Notes under the pieces: model-generated
What the model was told of the DNA's origin: nothing
What the model saw: only the letters and a program-made list of their open reading frames with translations
Database searches by the model: none
Shown: positions 42,945 to 51,465 of the stretch, piece after piece
How the letters are laid out: each line of letters begins with the position of its first letter
Position numbering within the stretch: position 1 is the stretch's first letter
Assembly (NCBI GenBank): GCA_964490705.1
Contig: CAZBCG010000007.1
Coordinates: 62,001 to 126,000, forward strand
DNA length: 64,000 nt
Source of the DNA: Fodinibius sp964490705
GTDB taxonomy: Bacteria; Bacteroidota; Rhodothermia; Balneolales; Balneolaceae
Direction: 5' to 3'
Program-made: the position numbers and the translations under genes

Positions 42945-43139
42945 ATGAAATCTCTCGTTAAAAAACTCCTCGCTTTCACTTTTGTCATCGCCCTGTTCAC
43001 CGGTTGTGCTTCGGTCACCGACGCCGGCCTCGAGACCCAGCCCGAGCAGACCGACGTCGAAGTCACCAAGGACAACCCCGATGACACCAACTTCGGCTCC
43101 GAGCAGGACATGAGTCCGATCGTCCCTAAACCCGAATAA
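42945..43139 (+). CDS. Small acidic lipoprotein with extreme GC-ending codon bias
   Basis: A 64-residue lipoprotein. Signal MKSLVKKLLAFTFVIALFTGC has its lipobox Cys at residue 21; the mature part is acidic and Pro-rich (ETQPEQTDVEVTKDNPDD, ending PIVPKPE). AAGGA lies seven bases upstream. In codons 23-60, 35 of 38 end in G or C, although the flanks are very AT-rich, which implies either very high expression or recent transfer from a GC-rich relative. It follows two identical ECF-type promoters, so it is the likely main output of the sigma factor. Function unknown. Confidence 0.85.
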   Translation: MKSLVKKLLAFTFVIALFTGCASVTDAGLETQPEQTDVEVTKDNPDDTNFGSEQDMSPIVPKPE

Positions 43140-43239
43140 CTCTTAGTAATAAGAACTGAAAAGTTTGAAGACCCACACATAGCAAACAAAACAATTGGAA
43201 AAATCTATGAGAAAGATTTGATCATATTTTTGCTTTACT

Positions 43240-43266
43240 TTGGCTGAGCCAATAGATTAAATCTAT
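43240..43266. promoter_or_regulatory. Two adjacent palindromes upstream of the CHAT gene
   Basis: TTGGCTGAGCCAA (43240-43252) is directly followed by ATAGATTAAATCTAT (43252-43266), both perfect around one central base. They lie 35 bases before the CHAT gene start. They may be operators or an RNA fold; no known motif matches. Confidence 0.4.
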
Positions 43267-43300
43267 GTGAATTGCGATTATATCCAGCAAAATATTCCAG

Positions 43301-46300
43301 ATGTTCTCAGCTATAGTTCTCAGCTTTTTACAATTACTTTCTACTTCCGATACCGATAGTACATTCGTAAGTGAATCAAAAACGCAAGCGAAGTACTATA
43401 TGCAGCAAATTGAGGATGGTAGAAACATTGCTGGAAATATATGGGCACTTACTCTAATTGGCAGTGAACATGATGAAATTAAATCCTTCATCGAAGAACA
43501 AAGCCAACCGCGCAATTCTCTCCAGACTTTTCATGATTTTGAAAGTAATTTTGGGAACCAGCTTGAGAAAGCTGTTTCCCAAACTGGTTCAGCTTCCCTT
43601 TTAGTAGCTTTGCTCCTTTCTGTCGAGGACAAAAAACGTAAAAAAGAGATCTACAGACGCTACCTATCCACATTTAGTTTTCCTTCTACTACAGGGGTTA
43701 ACTACGCCAAACTTTGCAAAGCTATTATCAATAAGCGGGAAATAACTGAAGATATTTTATCCAGCAAAATATTTAGACTGCCCCACTTTTTCTTACTCTT
43801 CAATAGCAATTATGGAGAATTCTTTTCGACTGAATATCTCCAATCAGCTATTAAAAAATGGAATAATAACTTTCGTTCAGAACAAAATTTGATCTCCATC
43901 TTAAGAAAAGTAAGTTATTTCCGTATCCTTTATTTGGAAGATAAGTACTCCAATATAGCCTCTCTCTATCAAAATTTAGCCGAGAAAAACTTTTTCCCGA
44001 ATTCCTCGCTAAAGCTTCGGATTTATCGATACTTAGACTACTCTATGTATAATCTAGGCTATTATGACCGAAGCTTAGAGATTATGAGAACCTTTGCAAT
44101 TCCTTTAGCAACATACCTCGACAAAGAAAGCGAAAAAATAAACATTAAATTTTACCAAGGAATTTATCTATATAGTATTGGTAAGATACAGCAGGCTGAG
44201 AAAATTTATCAAGAAGTTTTAACCGAAGCAGAAAATAAAGATGTAAATATTCCCTGGGCATCTCTCTATAATAATCTGGCTTTAGCCTACCACAAACTAG
44301 GCAAATATGAAAAATATTTAGACTATCAATTTAAGGCACTGGAAAATGCACAAAATTATTCTTTTCAGCTTGAGATTTATAACAATCTATTTATCTACTA
44401 CAAAAGGAATAACGATCAAGAAAATGCTCTTAATTATTTAGAGAAAGCCCGTCAACTTGCTCAGGAGACCGGAAATTCAGGCGATTTAGGGAAAATTTAT
44501 ATCTCGCTAGGTACAAGTTATCGACAATTTGATCACTCATTTGACAAAGCATTCACATATTTCACCAAGGCAGAAGAAGTCCTGGATCCCAATAACAATT
44601 CGGAGAATTACATTTACCTGCTCGTTGAACAGGCCAACACCTATGAGAAACAGCAGCAATACGCCAAGGCACTTGAAAAGTATGATCAAATTTTAACTCT
44701 TACCCCAAATGAAAATAATCCCAACCACCTGGATGCTCTTGTAAATAAGGCGCTGGTTAATCTTTGGATGGGAAATGTGCAAAAAGCCGGATCGCTTATT
44801 TCCAGGTTCAAGTCATTCGACTTAAGCCAGCTCGAGTTCCAGCAAATTGTGAAAGCAAAAACGGTTGAGGCCGATTACCTGCACCGCACCGGCCAATCCC
44901 AAAAAGCGCTGGAGATTCTTAATCCCAGCCTGGATCAAATTGTTGTGCGAGCCAAGGGCAGCGCAGAACTCAAATCAGGCTTTTGGCACGTAGAGGAAGA
45001 ATACCTCGATGCTTTTGATCTGGCTGTATCGATTTATCAGGATGAAGGACAACCTGCACAGGCCATTCAAAAACTCGATCAGCTTAAGAATATCAATGAT
45101 GCTCAGCTGTATCAAAATCCGCTGGTAAAATCGAGCTTGCTCAACGAATCGGAACTTACACAGTACAAGCAGCTCACCAACCAGCTTGATGCTACCCGTA
45201 AAAAGCTTTTGACGGCCTCTGAAGAGCAGCAGTTTAACATCCGCCAGCAAATAAGCAAGCTGAATCTTAAAAAGCGCAAACTGGACCAAAAACTCACGAA
45301 AAATATAGATCCCAACACGATTTCGATCCGCGAAGTCCAAAACAGGTTATCATCCAGCGAAATGGTGATGCATGTCACCGAGCTTAATGATCAATATTAC
45401 ATTGCCAATATTTATCGGTCGGATGTTACCCTAAAAACCGTCCCGCTCGATTCTACCCTGCGCAAACTACTTTCTCATTCGGTGCGGCAGGTTGCTACGA
45501 ATGAAACGAATCTCAACTCATTGCAATCCATCACAAAGCTGTTGGGAATTAAAGATATCCCCGCTCGCATCGAGAAAGTCACCGTTATTCCCGACAGCTA
45601 TCTCTACCAGCTGCCGATTGATATCCTGCCACTCACAGAACCTACCCACAGCTATAGCTACGGTGAAACCACTTATCTAATCGAGAAATACAAAACACAG
45701 TACTTGACCTCGCTTAATGATTTTTCCAATCCCGGAAAAGTATCAACCAATGCCAGGAACCAGATCAGCTATGTCGGGTATGGGGTTTCTAACTTTAGCG
45801 GATATCAGGACAAATCGCTTGTTCCGTTGCCTTTTGCAGAAAAAGAGGTACAGTCGATTGCACAAGAGCTAACACATATGTCTGATGTACAAATCTTTAC
45901 CAATAATTCATCCACAAAGAAGACCTTTACGAGTACCGCTCCCAAAGCTCGTATCCTGCATATGGCTACGCACAGTTCAGTTTCGGAGCAGGACCCAATG
46001 TTCTCCACAGTGTATATGAGCAAGTCTGAACCTGCAGCCGACAGTACGTTTGATGATCAAATTTTTGCCTATGAGCTGTTTGAACTCAACCTCAATAATG
46101 AAATGATTATGCTCAATTCCTGTGAGTCGGGATCGGGATCCTACATCCAGGGGACGGGCGTTATGGGCATCAGCCGTGCTCTTCGATATGCAGGAGCCAA
46201 TTCCCTTGTTTTAAACCTATGGTCGGTTAATGATATGCTGGCCTCCGAGTTTGCGATTTACTTTTACGAGCAGTTGAATCAGGGAAAGTCGAAAGCTGAG

Positions 46301-46537
46301 GCGTTACAAGCTACCAAACAGTATTTCTTGCGCACCAAAAATGCCAGCCCACACTTCTGGGGTCCATACATGCTTATCGGCAATACCGAACCAGTTGTCA
46401 ATCCCGATTATAATAACAATTTGGCGATGGCCGGGGCCTTCATTTTCTACTTTCTGTTGATGGTTGGGCTTTCCTTTCTTAAAGAACAGGGAATTCTATT
46501 TATGAATAATCCATCGAAGTCAGAGCCGGAAGTTTAA
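43301..46537 (+). CDS. TPR-CHAT protein with C-terminal membrane anchor (caspase-like peptidase)
   Basis: A 1078-residue protein. A short N-terminal hydrophobic segment (MFSAIVLSFLQLLS) suggests export. Residues about 200-640 form TPR repeats (YNNLALAYHKLGKYEKYLDYQ, YISLGTSYRQ, DALVNKALVNLWMGN). A helical linker at about 600-690 precedes the CHAT domain (about 700-1035). Its catalytic pair is visible: His891 in HMATHS and Cys941 in MLNSCESGSGSYIQGTGVMG, followed by ANSLVLNLWSVND and FWGPYMLIG. One membrane span (about 1043-1061) and a short basic tail end it, predicting a periplasmic CHAT domain. GC is about 25% in the 5' part and 43-60% in the 3' part. Inferred partner of the nearby sigma/anti-sigma pair. 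Confidence 0.9.
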   Translation: MFSAIVLSFLQLLSTSDTDSTFVSESKTQAKYYMQQIEDGRNIAGNIWALTLIGSEHDEIKSFIEEQSQPRNSLQTFHDFESNFGNQLEKAVSQTGSASLLVALLLSVEDKKRKKEIYRRYLSTFSFPSTTGVNYAKLCKAIINKREITEDILSSKIFRLPHFFLLFNSNYGEFFSTEYLQSAIKKWNNNFRSEQNLISILRKVSYFRILYLEDKYSNIASLYQNLAEKNFFPNSSLKLRIYRYLDYSMYNLGYYDRSLEIMRTFAIPLATYLDKESEKINIKFYQGIYLYSIGKIQQAEKIYQEVLTEAENKDVNIPWASLYNNLALAYHKLGKYEKYLDYQFKALENAQNYSFQLEIYNNLFIYYKRNNDQENALNYLEKARQLAQETGNSGDLGKIYISLGTSYRQFDHSFDKAFTYFTKAEEVLDPNNNSENYIYLLVEQANTYEKQQQYAKALEKYDQILTLTPNENNPNHLDALVNKALVNLWMGNVQKAGSLISRFKSFDLSQLEFQQIVKAKTVEADYLHRTGQSQKALEILNPSLDQIVVRAKGSAELKSGFWHVEEEYLDAFDLAVSIYQDEGQPAQAIQKLDQLKNINDAQLYQNPLVKSSLLNESELTQYKQLTNQLDATRKKLLTASEEQQFNIRQQISKLNLKKRKLDQKLTKNIDPNTISIREVQNRLSSSEMVMHVTELNDQYYIANIYRSDVTLKTVPLDSTLRKLLSHSVRQVATNETNLNSLQSITKLLGIKDIPARIEKVTVIPDSYLYQLPIDILPLTEPTHSYSYGETTYLIEKYKTQYLTSLNDFSNPGKVSTNARNQISYVGYGVSNFSGYQDKSLVPLPFAEKEVQSIAQELTHMSDVQIFTNNSSTKKTFTSTAPKARILHMATHSSVSEQDPMFSTVYMSKSEPAADSTFDDQIFAYELFELNLNNEMIMLNSCESGSGSYIQGTGVMGISRALRYAGANSLVLNLWSVNDMLASEFAIYFYEQLNQGKSKAEALQATKQYFLRTKNASPHFWGPYMLIGNTEPVVNPDYNNNLAMAGAFIFYFLLMVGLSFLKEQGILFMNNPSKSEPEV

Positions 46538-46567
46538 AAGAAAGGCAATAGCAAATCAGATCTAAAT

Positions 46568-46604
46568 AAAAAAAGGAAGAACCATATCTCAGATTCTCCT
46601 CTTT
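46568..46604. terminator. Weak bidirectional terminator between convergent genes
   Basis: AAAAAAAGGAAGAACC and GATTCTCCTCTTT form a bulged hairpin with A-rich and T-rich sides between the CHAT gene and the anti-sigma-like gene. It would serve both. Confidence 0.4.
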
Positions 46605-46631
46605 GTGAAACTCAAAACTCAACTGTACTTG

Positions 46632-47369
46632 TTATTCTGAAAGTGCGTTCAGATAACTTTGTGAGACGCGGCGATACGCACCGTTGAGCTCATATGCCTT
46701 TTCGATATTAGACCGTGCCTCCACAAGCTGATTCAAATGAAAATAAGCATTACCCATATACCAATACGCCTTCTCGAGCATTAATACATCAATTTTATCT
46801 TTATGCTCAACAACTCGTTCGTAATAAGCAATAGATTCTTGATAATTGCCCTCATTGTAATGGAGTGAACCCAAATTCAAACTCAATTCGGCAATCCATA
46901 CCGGGTCAGATGCCTTTTCCAACTCGGCATCAAGCAAAGAAACAGCCTCCTTTACATTACCATCGTTGGCCAGCTGAATTGCATTACTGATGATTTTTGG
47001 ATCATCACTTTCGACCGAGATACTGCCATCATCGGAACGATAGTAATCGAGCTCAACCTGAGAGATAGGCTGTACTGTTTCTGATCCGTTTTGCGAGTAA
47101 AAATTCATATATCCCAAAACGCCAATAAGCAACACAATAGCTGCGGCAGCTGCGTAATACCATGCTTGTCGTGATTTGCGAGCACGTCGCTGCCTTTTCT
47201 TTTCTTCAATGACCGCCTTCACATTGGCAACACTTTTCATATAATCCAGATGATAATCATCCTGGATAAGTTCGGCCCATAATTCATCAGTCTCCTCGGC
47301 AGAAAGTTGACCGTTTACATACCGGTCAATCTTTTCCTCAAGTTCTTTTTTGTTAAAACTCTCAATCAT
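46632..47369 (-). CDS. Single-span anti-sigma-like protein with periplasmic TPR domain
   Basis: A 245-residue membrane protein. The cytoplasmic part (1-68) has the anti-sigma-like IDRYVNGQLSAEETDELW and a very basic juxtamembrane stretch KKRQRRARKSRQ. One span lies at about 70-88 (YYAAAAAIVLLIGVLGYMNF). The periplasmic part (about 130-245) has TPR motifs (ELSLNLGSLHYNEGNYQESI, KAYWYMGNAYFHLNQLVEA). This topology matches anti-sigma factors that hold an ECF sigma factor at the membrane. It is convergent with the CHAT gene and carries its own copy of the shared promoter motif. The zinc-binding HxxxCxxC signature is absent. Confidence 0.82.
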   Translation of the reverse strand: MIESFNKKELEEKIDRYVNGQLSAEETDELWAELIQDDYHLDYMKSVANVKAVIEEKKRQRRARKSRQAWYYAAAAAIVLLIGVLGYMNFYSQNGSETVQPISQVELDYYRSDDGSISVESDDPKIISNAIQLANDGNVKEAVSLLDAELEKASDPVWIAELSLNLGSLHYNEGNYQESIAYYERVVEHKDKIDVLMLEKAYWYMGNAYFHLNQLVEARSNIEKAYELNGAYRRVSQSYLNALSE

Positions 47370-47472
47370 GATTTTTTGCGCTTAAATTTTGCTTAATTGT
47401 ACCAAAATACCTCCAAAAAACAAATCTCTAGTAATACAATATCACATCAAAAACCTTTGCATTACTTCATTA

Positions 47473-47504
47473 TGCAAGAGTAAACCAAGACCTAATTGTT
47501 ACAA
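47473..47504 (-). promoter_or_regulatory. Putative ECF-type promoter P3
   Basis: On the minus strand TTGTAACAAT (47495-47504), twelve bases, TACTCTTGCA (47473-47482): the same bipartite motif and spacing as P1 and P2, with one change in each box. It would start the anti-sigma-like gene with a leader of about 95 bases. Confidence 0.72.
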
Positions 47505-47619
47505 AACAATTTTGTATTTCTGAGCAACAATTCACTACAATAAGCCTTCAAAGTGCAAAAACGCCGTATATATGTTTTATTAGAAAATTATAATGTTCCT
47601 CCTGATCTAAAATAAGCCC

Positions 47620-49062
47620 ATGCGCACCGTTATTCACACAATTTTACTATTTATTAGCATCAGTCTAATAGTGGGATGTAACCCCGAAAATCAAACAACC
47701 ATTTCAGGACATATCGACTATGCAGGCTCAGCTGACATATTTCTGTCGAAGCAACCCGTTCACTATAAATACGCCCCCAAAAAACACTTCCCAATCTCTG
47801 TTGATACCAACGGCAATTTTAGTGTAGATCTCCCCATAGATTCCACACAAATTATTGAATTACATATCGATGATCGGTCGTATCCCGTTGTAGCCACCCC
47901 CCATCAACCGCTAACCCTGGAGGTTGCATTTTCTGATTTTCCGAACTCCGTTTCGGTAGATGGATATCCAGAGCCGTGGGACCGCCTGTTTTCTGAATAC
48001 CGCAATGAGATAGCCCCTATCGAGCAGCAAATTTCCGAAACTCTTCCAGCCTTTCGAGACGGTAAAAACACGAATATTCCGGAGCTCTATAAAAGTAGAT
48101 ATCAAAAAGCACGGCATTATTTTTCTGATACCCCACTGCGAGATTTATACTACAAAACTATTGGCGAATATCTGGTGAAACGCCTCGAGGAGATTACCTA
48201 CCGGCGGACGCAATCGGGTTTCGATCCGAAGCAGAAACGACAGCAAATTCTGGAAGATGCCAAAGACCTCAACTTCTTTTCGTTTGAATCATTACATGCA
48301 CAGCGGGCTGGTATTCGTGATTTCACCAATGCCTTTGCCAACACCTTTGGCGTGGCTGACAGCCTGGAAGAACAACACGGACAAGAACTTACCCAGTACG
48401 ATGTTAAACGCTTGGGTTATTCCAAACTTGATTCGGCACGCACTTCAGTGCTCCAATACATCGAGGAGCGTCGAGCAAAGGCCTATGCCCAGATGCACCT
48501 GATTGCAGAACGGATCGGAGAAATGTCGCTGGAAGTTGCAACGCCCAGTTATGAGCAATTTCTGCAAGATTACAACGACTTCCCCACATACACCTCTTTT
48601 CTCGAAACTTTTTACCGGCAAATCAAAAGAGTATCTCCCGGTCAGCCTGCAGTGCCGTTTAGCCTCCCAAACAAAGATGAAAAAATGGTTCAAATGAAAG
48701 ATTTTAGAGGCAAATATGTACTCCTCGATTTTTGGGCCAGTTGGTGTATCCCCTGCCTGGATGAATTTCCGCATATGAAAGAACTGTACAATGAGCACTC
48801 CAGAAAAAACTTCGAGATTCTGGCGATCTCAATCGAAGAAGACAGTCTGCGCTGGCGCCGTGCCCTGCAGCGATTCAATAATCCGTGGCCGCAACTATAT
48901 GGCGGCAATGGATTTCAACAGCAAACCTTCCAAACTTATCGCGGGGGCGGCATACCCTTTTACATCCTCGTAGGTCCCGAAGGAAACATCCTTCGCTATA
49001 ACGATATTCGGCCCTCTTTTAATTTACCAACCATTTTAGACAGCCTAATTACAACCAACTGA
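47620..49062 (+). CDS. TlpA-like thioredoxin-domain lipoprotein
   Basis: A 480-residue periplasmic lipoprotein. Signal MRTVIHTILLFISISLIVGC has its Cys at residue 20. The N-terminal part (about 25-150) is a DUF4369-like beta domain, the middle (about 150-320) is helical, and the C-terminal thioredoxin domain (about 340-480) has WASWCIPCLDEF, with redox Cys376 and Cys379, then GGGIPFYILVGPEGN carrying the cis-Pro. It probably reduces disulfides in the envelope. The next gene starts four bases later, so the two form an operon. Divergent from the anti-sigma-like gene. Confidence 0.92.
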   Translation: MRTVIHTILLFISISLIVGCNPENQTTISGHIDYAGSADIFLSKQPVHYKYAPKKHFPISVDTNGNFSVDLPIDSTQIIELHIDDRSYPVVATPHQPLTLEVAFSDFPNSVSVDGYPEPWDRLFSEYRNEIAPIEQQISETLPAFRDGKNTNIPELYKSRYQKARHYFSDTPLRDLYYKTIGEYLVKRLEEITYRRTQSGFDPKQKRQQILEDAKDLNFFSFESLHAQRAGIRDFTNAFANTFGVADSLEEQHGQELTQYDVKRLGYSKLDSARTSVLQYIEERRAKAYAQMHLIAERIGEMSLEVATPSYEQFLQDYNDFPTYTSFLETFYRQIKRVSPGQPAVPFSLPNKDEKMVQMKDFRGKYVLLDFWASWCIPCLDEFPHMKELYNEHSRKNFEILAISIEEDSLRWRRALQRFNNPWPQLYGGNGFQQQTFQTYRGGGIPFYILVGPEGNILRYNDIRPSFNLPTILDSLITTN

Positions 49063-49066
49063 TTTT

Positions 49067-50191
49067 ATGCATCGCAAACTGCTTTTTGTACTCCTATTCG
49101 GATTATCCATCATCAATATTTCGTGCAGTCAGCCTTCATCAAAAACAGTGCAAGAACCATCGCTGGATGTCAAAATCGGGCAGATGCTCACCATTGGCTT
49201 TCGCGGCATGGCCGTTGCCGACACTAATCATATTGTCCGCGATATTGAGCAATATCACCTCGGCGGCGTCGTATTGTTTGATTATGATGTACCTCGTGGT
49301 GAAACCGTTCGAAATATTGAATCACCACAACAGGTGAAAACTCTGGTTGCCGATCTCAAACAGTTAGCCCAAAAGCCGCTGATTGTATCCATCGATCAGG
49401 AAGGGGGAAAAGTTGTACGATTGAAGCCCAAATACGGCTTTCCCCAAACGGTTTCGGCGCAATATCTCGGCACGCTCAACAATGCCGACACCACAAAGTT
49501 TTATGCCCGTCGCACCGCAAAAACGCTATCAAATATGGGCATCAACGTGAATTTTGCTCCCGTTGTAGATCTCAATATTAATCCCGACAATCCTATTATC
49601 GGTGGACTTGAGCGCAGTTTTTCGGTTGATCCACAGGTTGTTACCAAGAATGCCAGCATTGAAATCAATAGCTTTAATGAATACGGGGTTCAATCGGTGC
49701 TCAAGCATTTTCCCGGTCACGGCAGCTCCAAGGGCGATTCACACCTGGGTGTGGTGGATGTTACCGAAACTTGGTCCCAAAAGGAGCTCATTCCCTACGA
49801 AAATCTCATTGATTCCAATGAGGTTGATGCGATAATGACGGCTCATATTTACAATGCCAAACTGGATTCTACCTATCCGGCGACCATGTCGAAACCGACC
49901 ATTACCGGCATTCTTCGCGACAATCTGGGGTACAATGGCCTCGTCTTCTCCGACGATCTGATGATGGGCGCCATCCGCAAAGAATATGGACTCAAAACGA
50001 CAATTAAGCAGACCATCAAGGCGGGTGTTGATATGCTTGTATTTGCAAATAATTCGGTCTATGATCGCAATATCGTCCCCAAAGCTCACGATATCATCAA
50101 AGAGCTTATTGAAAATGAAACCATAAGCGAAAAACGGATCAACCGGTCCTACAATCGAATTATGGATTACAAAGGTGCATTCAATCAGTAA
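49067..50191 (+). CDS. GH3 beta-N-acetylglucosaminidase lipoprotein, NagZ-like
   Basis: A 374-residue GH3 enzyme. The signal MHRKLLFVLLFGLSIINISC ends in a lipobox with Cys20. Motifs: IGQMLTIGFRG, IDQEGGKVVRLKP (about 108-120), GINVNFAPVVDLN, the NagZ catalytic loop KHFPGHGSSKGDSH with His and Asp acid/base residues (about 213-226), and the nucleophile Asp in VFSDDLMMGAI (about 294-304). NagZ-type enzymes cleave GlcNAc from muropeptides or other glycans; as a lipoprotein this one acts outside the cytoplasm. Cotranscribed with the TlpA-like gene. Confidence 0.93.
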   Translation: MHRKLLFVLLFGLSIINISCSQPSSKTVQEPSLDVKIGQMLTIGFRGMAVADTNHIVRDIEQYHLGGVVLFDYDVPRGETVRNIESPQQVKTLVADLKQLAQKPLIVSIDQEGGKVVRLKPKYGFPQTVSAQYLGTLNNADTTKFYARRTAKTLSNMGINVNFAPVVDLNINPDNPIIGGLERSFSVDPQVVTKNASIEINSFNEYGVQSVLKHFPGHGSSKGDSHLGVVDVTETWSQKELIPYENLIDSNEVDAIMTAHIYNAKLDSTYPATMSKPTITGILRDNLGYNGLVFSDDLMMGAIRKEYGLKTTIKQTIKAGVDMLVFANNSVYDRNIVPKAHDIIKELIENETISEKRINRSYNRIMDYKGAFNQ

Positions 50192-50205
50192 AAATAAATG
50201 ATAGG

Positions 50206-50781
50206 ATGAACAACAAATACAGCTATAACTGGTATCTCGAGCAGTTCGAGGATGCCAAAGAGACCGCAGAAAAATTTATTCTTTCAGTGGATGAGGTGCG
50301 ATTTCTGCAGCCGCCCACACAGGGTCGGTGGAGCGTAGCCGAGTGCTATGGTCACCTGATTAAATTTGGGAATCTATATCTCAAAAAAGTGGAGCCGGGC
50401 ATAGCCAATGCAGACAAGACCAGCGATAATCCGGATCGGGTGTTTCAACCGCGATGGATTACACAAAAAGTCATCAACTTTTTTGAACCGCCCTACAAAA
50501 TGAAGATAAAAACGGTTAAACAGATGAAACCGGAACCCGTATCAGGGTATAATCGTATGGAACTGCTCGATGAATACATCAATCTACAGGATCGCTTTAC
50601 TGCCCTGTTGGAGAAGGGGCACCATCAACATGTTCATTTGAGCGCGGTAAAAGTACCACACCCGATCTTTTCTTTTCTAAAGCTGAGTTTATCAGAATGT
50701 TTTGCCCTTGCTGAGGTACATCAGCGTCGGCATCAATGGCAGGCGAAACAGACGCTGGAAGCGCTGGATAACAAAACCTGA
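50206..50781 (+). CDS. DinB family protein
   Basis: A 191-residue four-helix protein of the DinB/YfiT type. Metal-binding His residues are visible: YGHLIKF (about residue 48) and AEVHQRRHQWQ (about 170-180). The start SYNWYLEQFEDAKET and GRWSVAECYGHL are the standard DinB_2 pattern. Such proteins are often bacillithiol-dependent transferases or repair-linked. It follows the GH3 gene by 14 bases and may be cotranscribed. Confidence 0.87.
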   Translation: MNNKYSYNWYLEQFEDAKETAEKFILSVDEVRFLQPPTQGRWSVAECYGHLIKFGNLYLKKVEPGIANADKTSDNPDRVFQPRWITQKVINFFEPPYKMKIKTVKQMKPEPVSGYNRMELLDEYINLQDRFTALLEKGHHQHVHLSAVKVPHPIFSFLKLSLSECFALAEVHQRRHQWQAKQTLEALDNKT

Positions 50782-50867
50782 AAAAAGTTCTTTAAGGCAT
50801 ACGAATTCTAAGCTTTTATCTTTTTGTATCCAGACAAAGGAATGCTCAATGTTTGGGCAGTTCCATC

Positions 50868-50906
50868 TAGTCAAAATAGATCCTGAAACAAGTTCAGGAT
50901 GACATA
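50868..50906. repeat. CCTGAAACAAGTTCAGG-type intergenic repeat
   Basis: ATCCTGAAACAAGTTCAGGAT (split by a five-base loop, 50880-50900) followed by GACAT. The same unit recurs at 59391-59416 and, in a variant, at 62517-62541. It lies in the convergent gap between DinB and the CrtZ-like gene. Confidence 0.7.
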
Positions 50907-50911
50907 AGTAG

Positions 50912-51358
50912 TTATTTCTTGTACTTGTCATAGGGAAACAAAAACAGGCCATAGGGCTCTTGCCCTTCTTTGTCGATGGATTGGTGATGTCGCTGATGCG
51001 CATAGCGAATGAGCCGCATAATTTTGTTGTCGCTTTTGAAAGGCATAAACCGCTTGTGCGCAAACAGGTCGTGAATCACAAAATACAGGATGCCATATAC
51101 GGCAATGCCAGTGCCAATCCCAAAGCTGGCTGACTGCAGCGGAGTTGCCATCCCAAGGTACATCAGATAGAGCGAAACGCCCGAAAAAAACACCGAGAAC
51201 AGATCATTTAGCTCAAACAGGCCGTGATTGGGTTCGTGATGCGAACGGTGAATTTCCCAAAGGAATCCGTGAAAAATAAAGCGATGCACCAGATATGAAA
51301 CGATTTCCATGCCGGCAAAACCGAGCACAATCCATCCGATAAAAACTAATATCTGCAT
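50912..51358 (-). CDS. crtZ: Beta-carotene hydroxylase-like (CrtZ) membrane di-iron enzyme
   Basis: A 148-residue protein with four membrane segments and the His clusters of fatty acid hydroxylase/CrtZ enzymes: HRFIFH (about 25-30), HRSHH (about 38-42), HDLFAHKR (about 99-106) and HQRHH (about 121-125). These bind the di-iron centre. It probably hydroxylates carotenoid rings, suggesting a pigmented organism. Monocistronic, next to a CCTGAA repeat on its downstream side. Confidence 0.88.
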   Translation of the reverse strand: MQILVFIGWIVLGFAGMEIVSYLVHRFIFHGFLWEIHRSHHEPNHGLFELNDLFSVFFSGVSLYLMYLGMATPLQSASFGIGTGIAVYGILYFVIHDLFAHKRFMPFKSDNKIMRLIRYAHQRHHQSIDKEGQEPYGLFLFPYDKYKK

Positions 51359-51465
51359 GACAATATGTATTCAGTCAGTATGAATAATTTCAAACATAGA
51401 TATCAAAGCAGGGACTTAATCCCAAGTAAAAATTGTTTACCACACAGAAGAAACAGGACTGCGCT

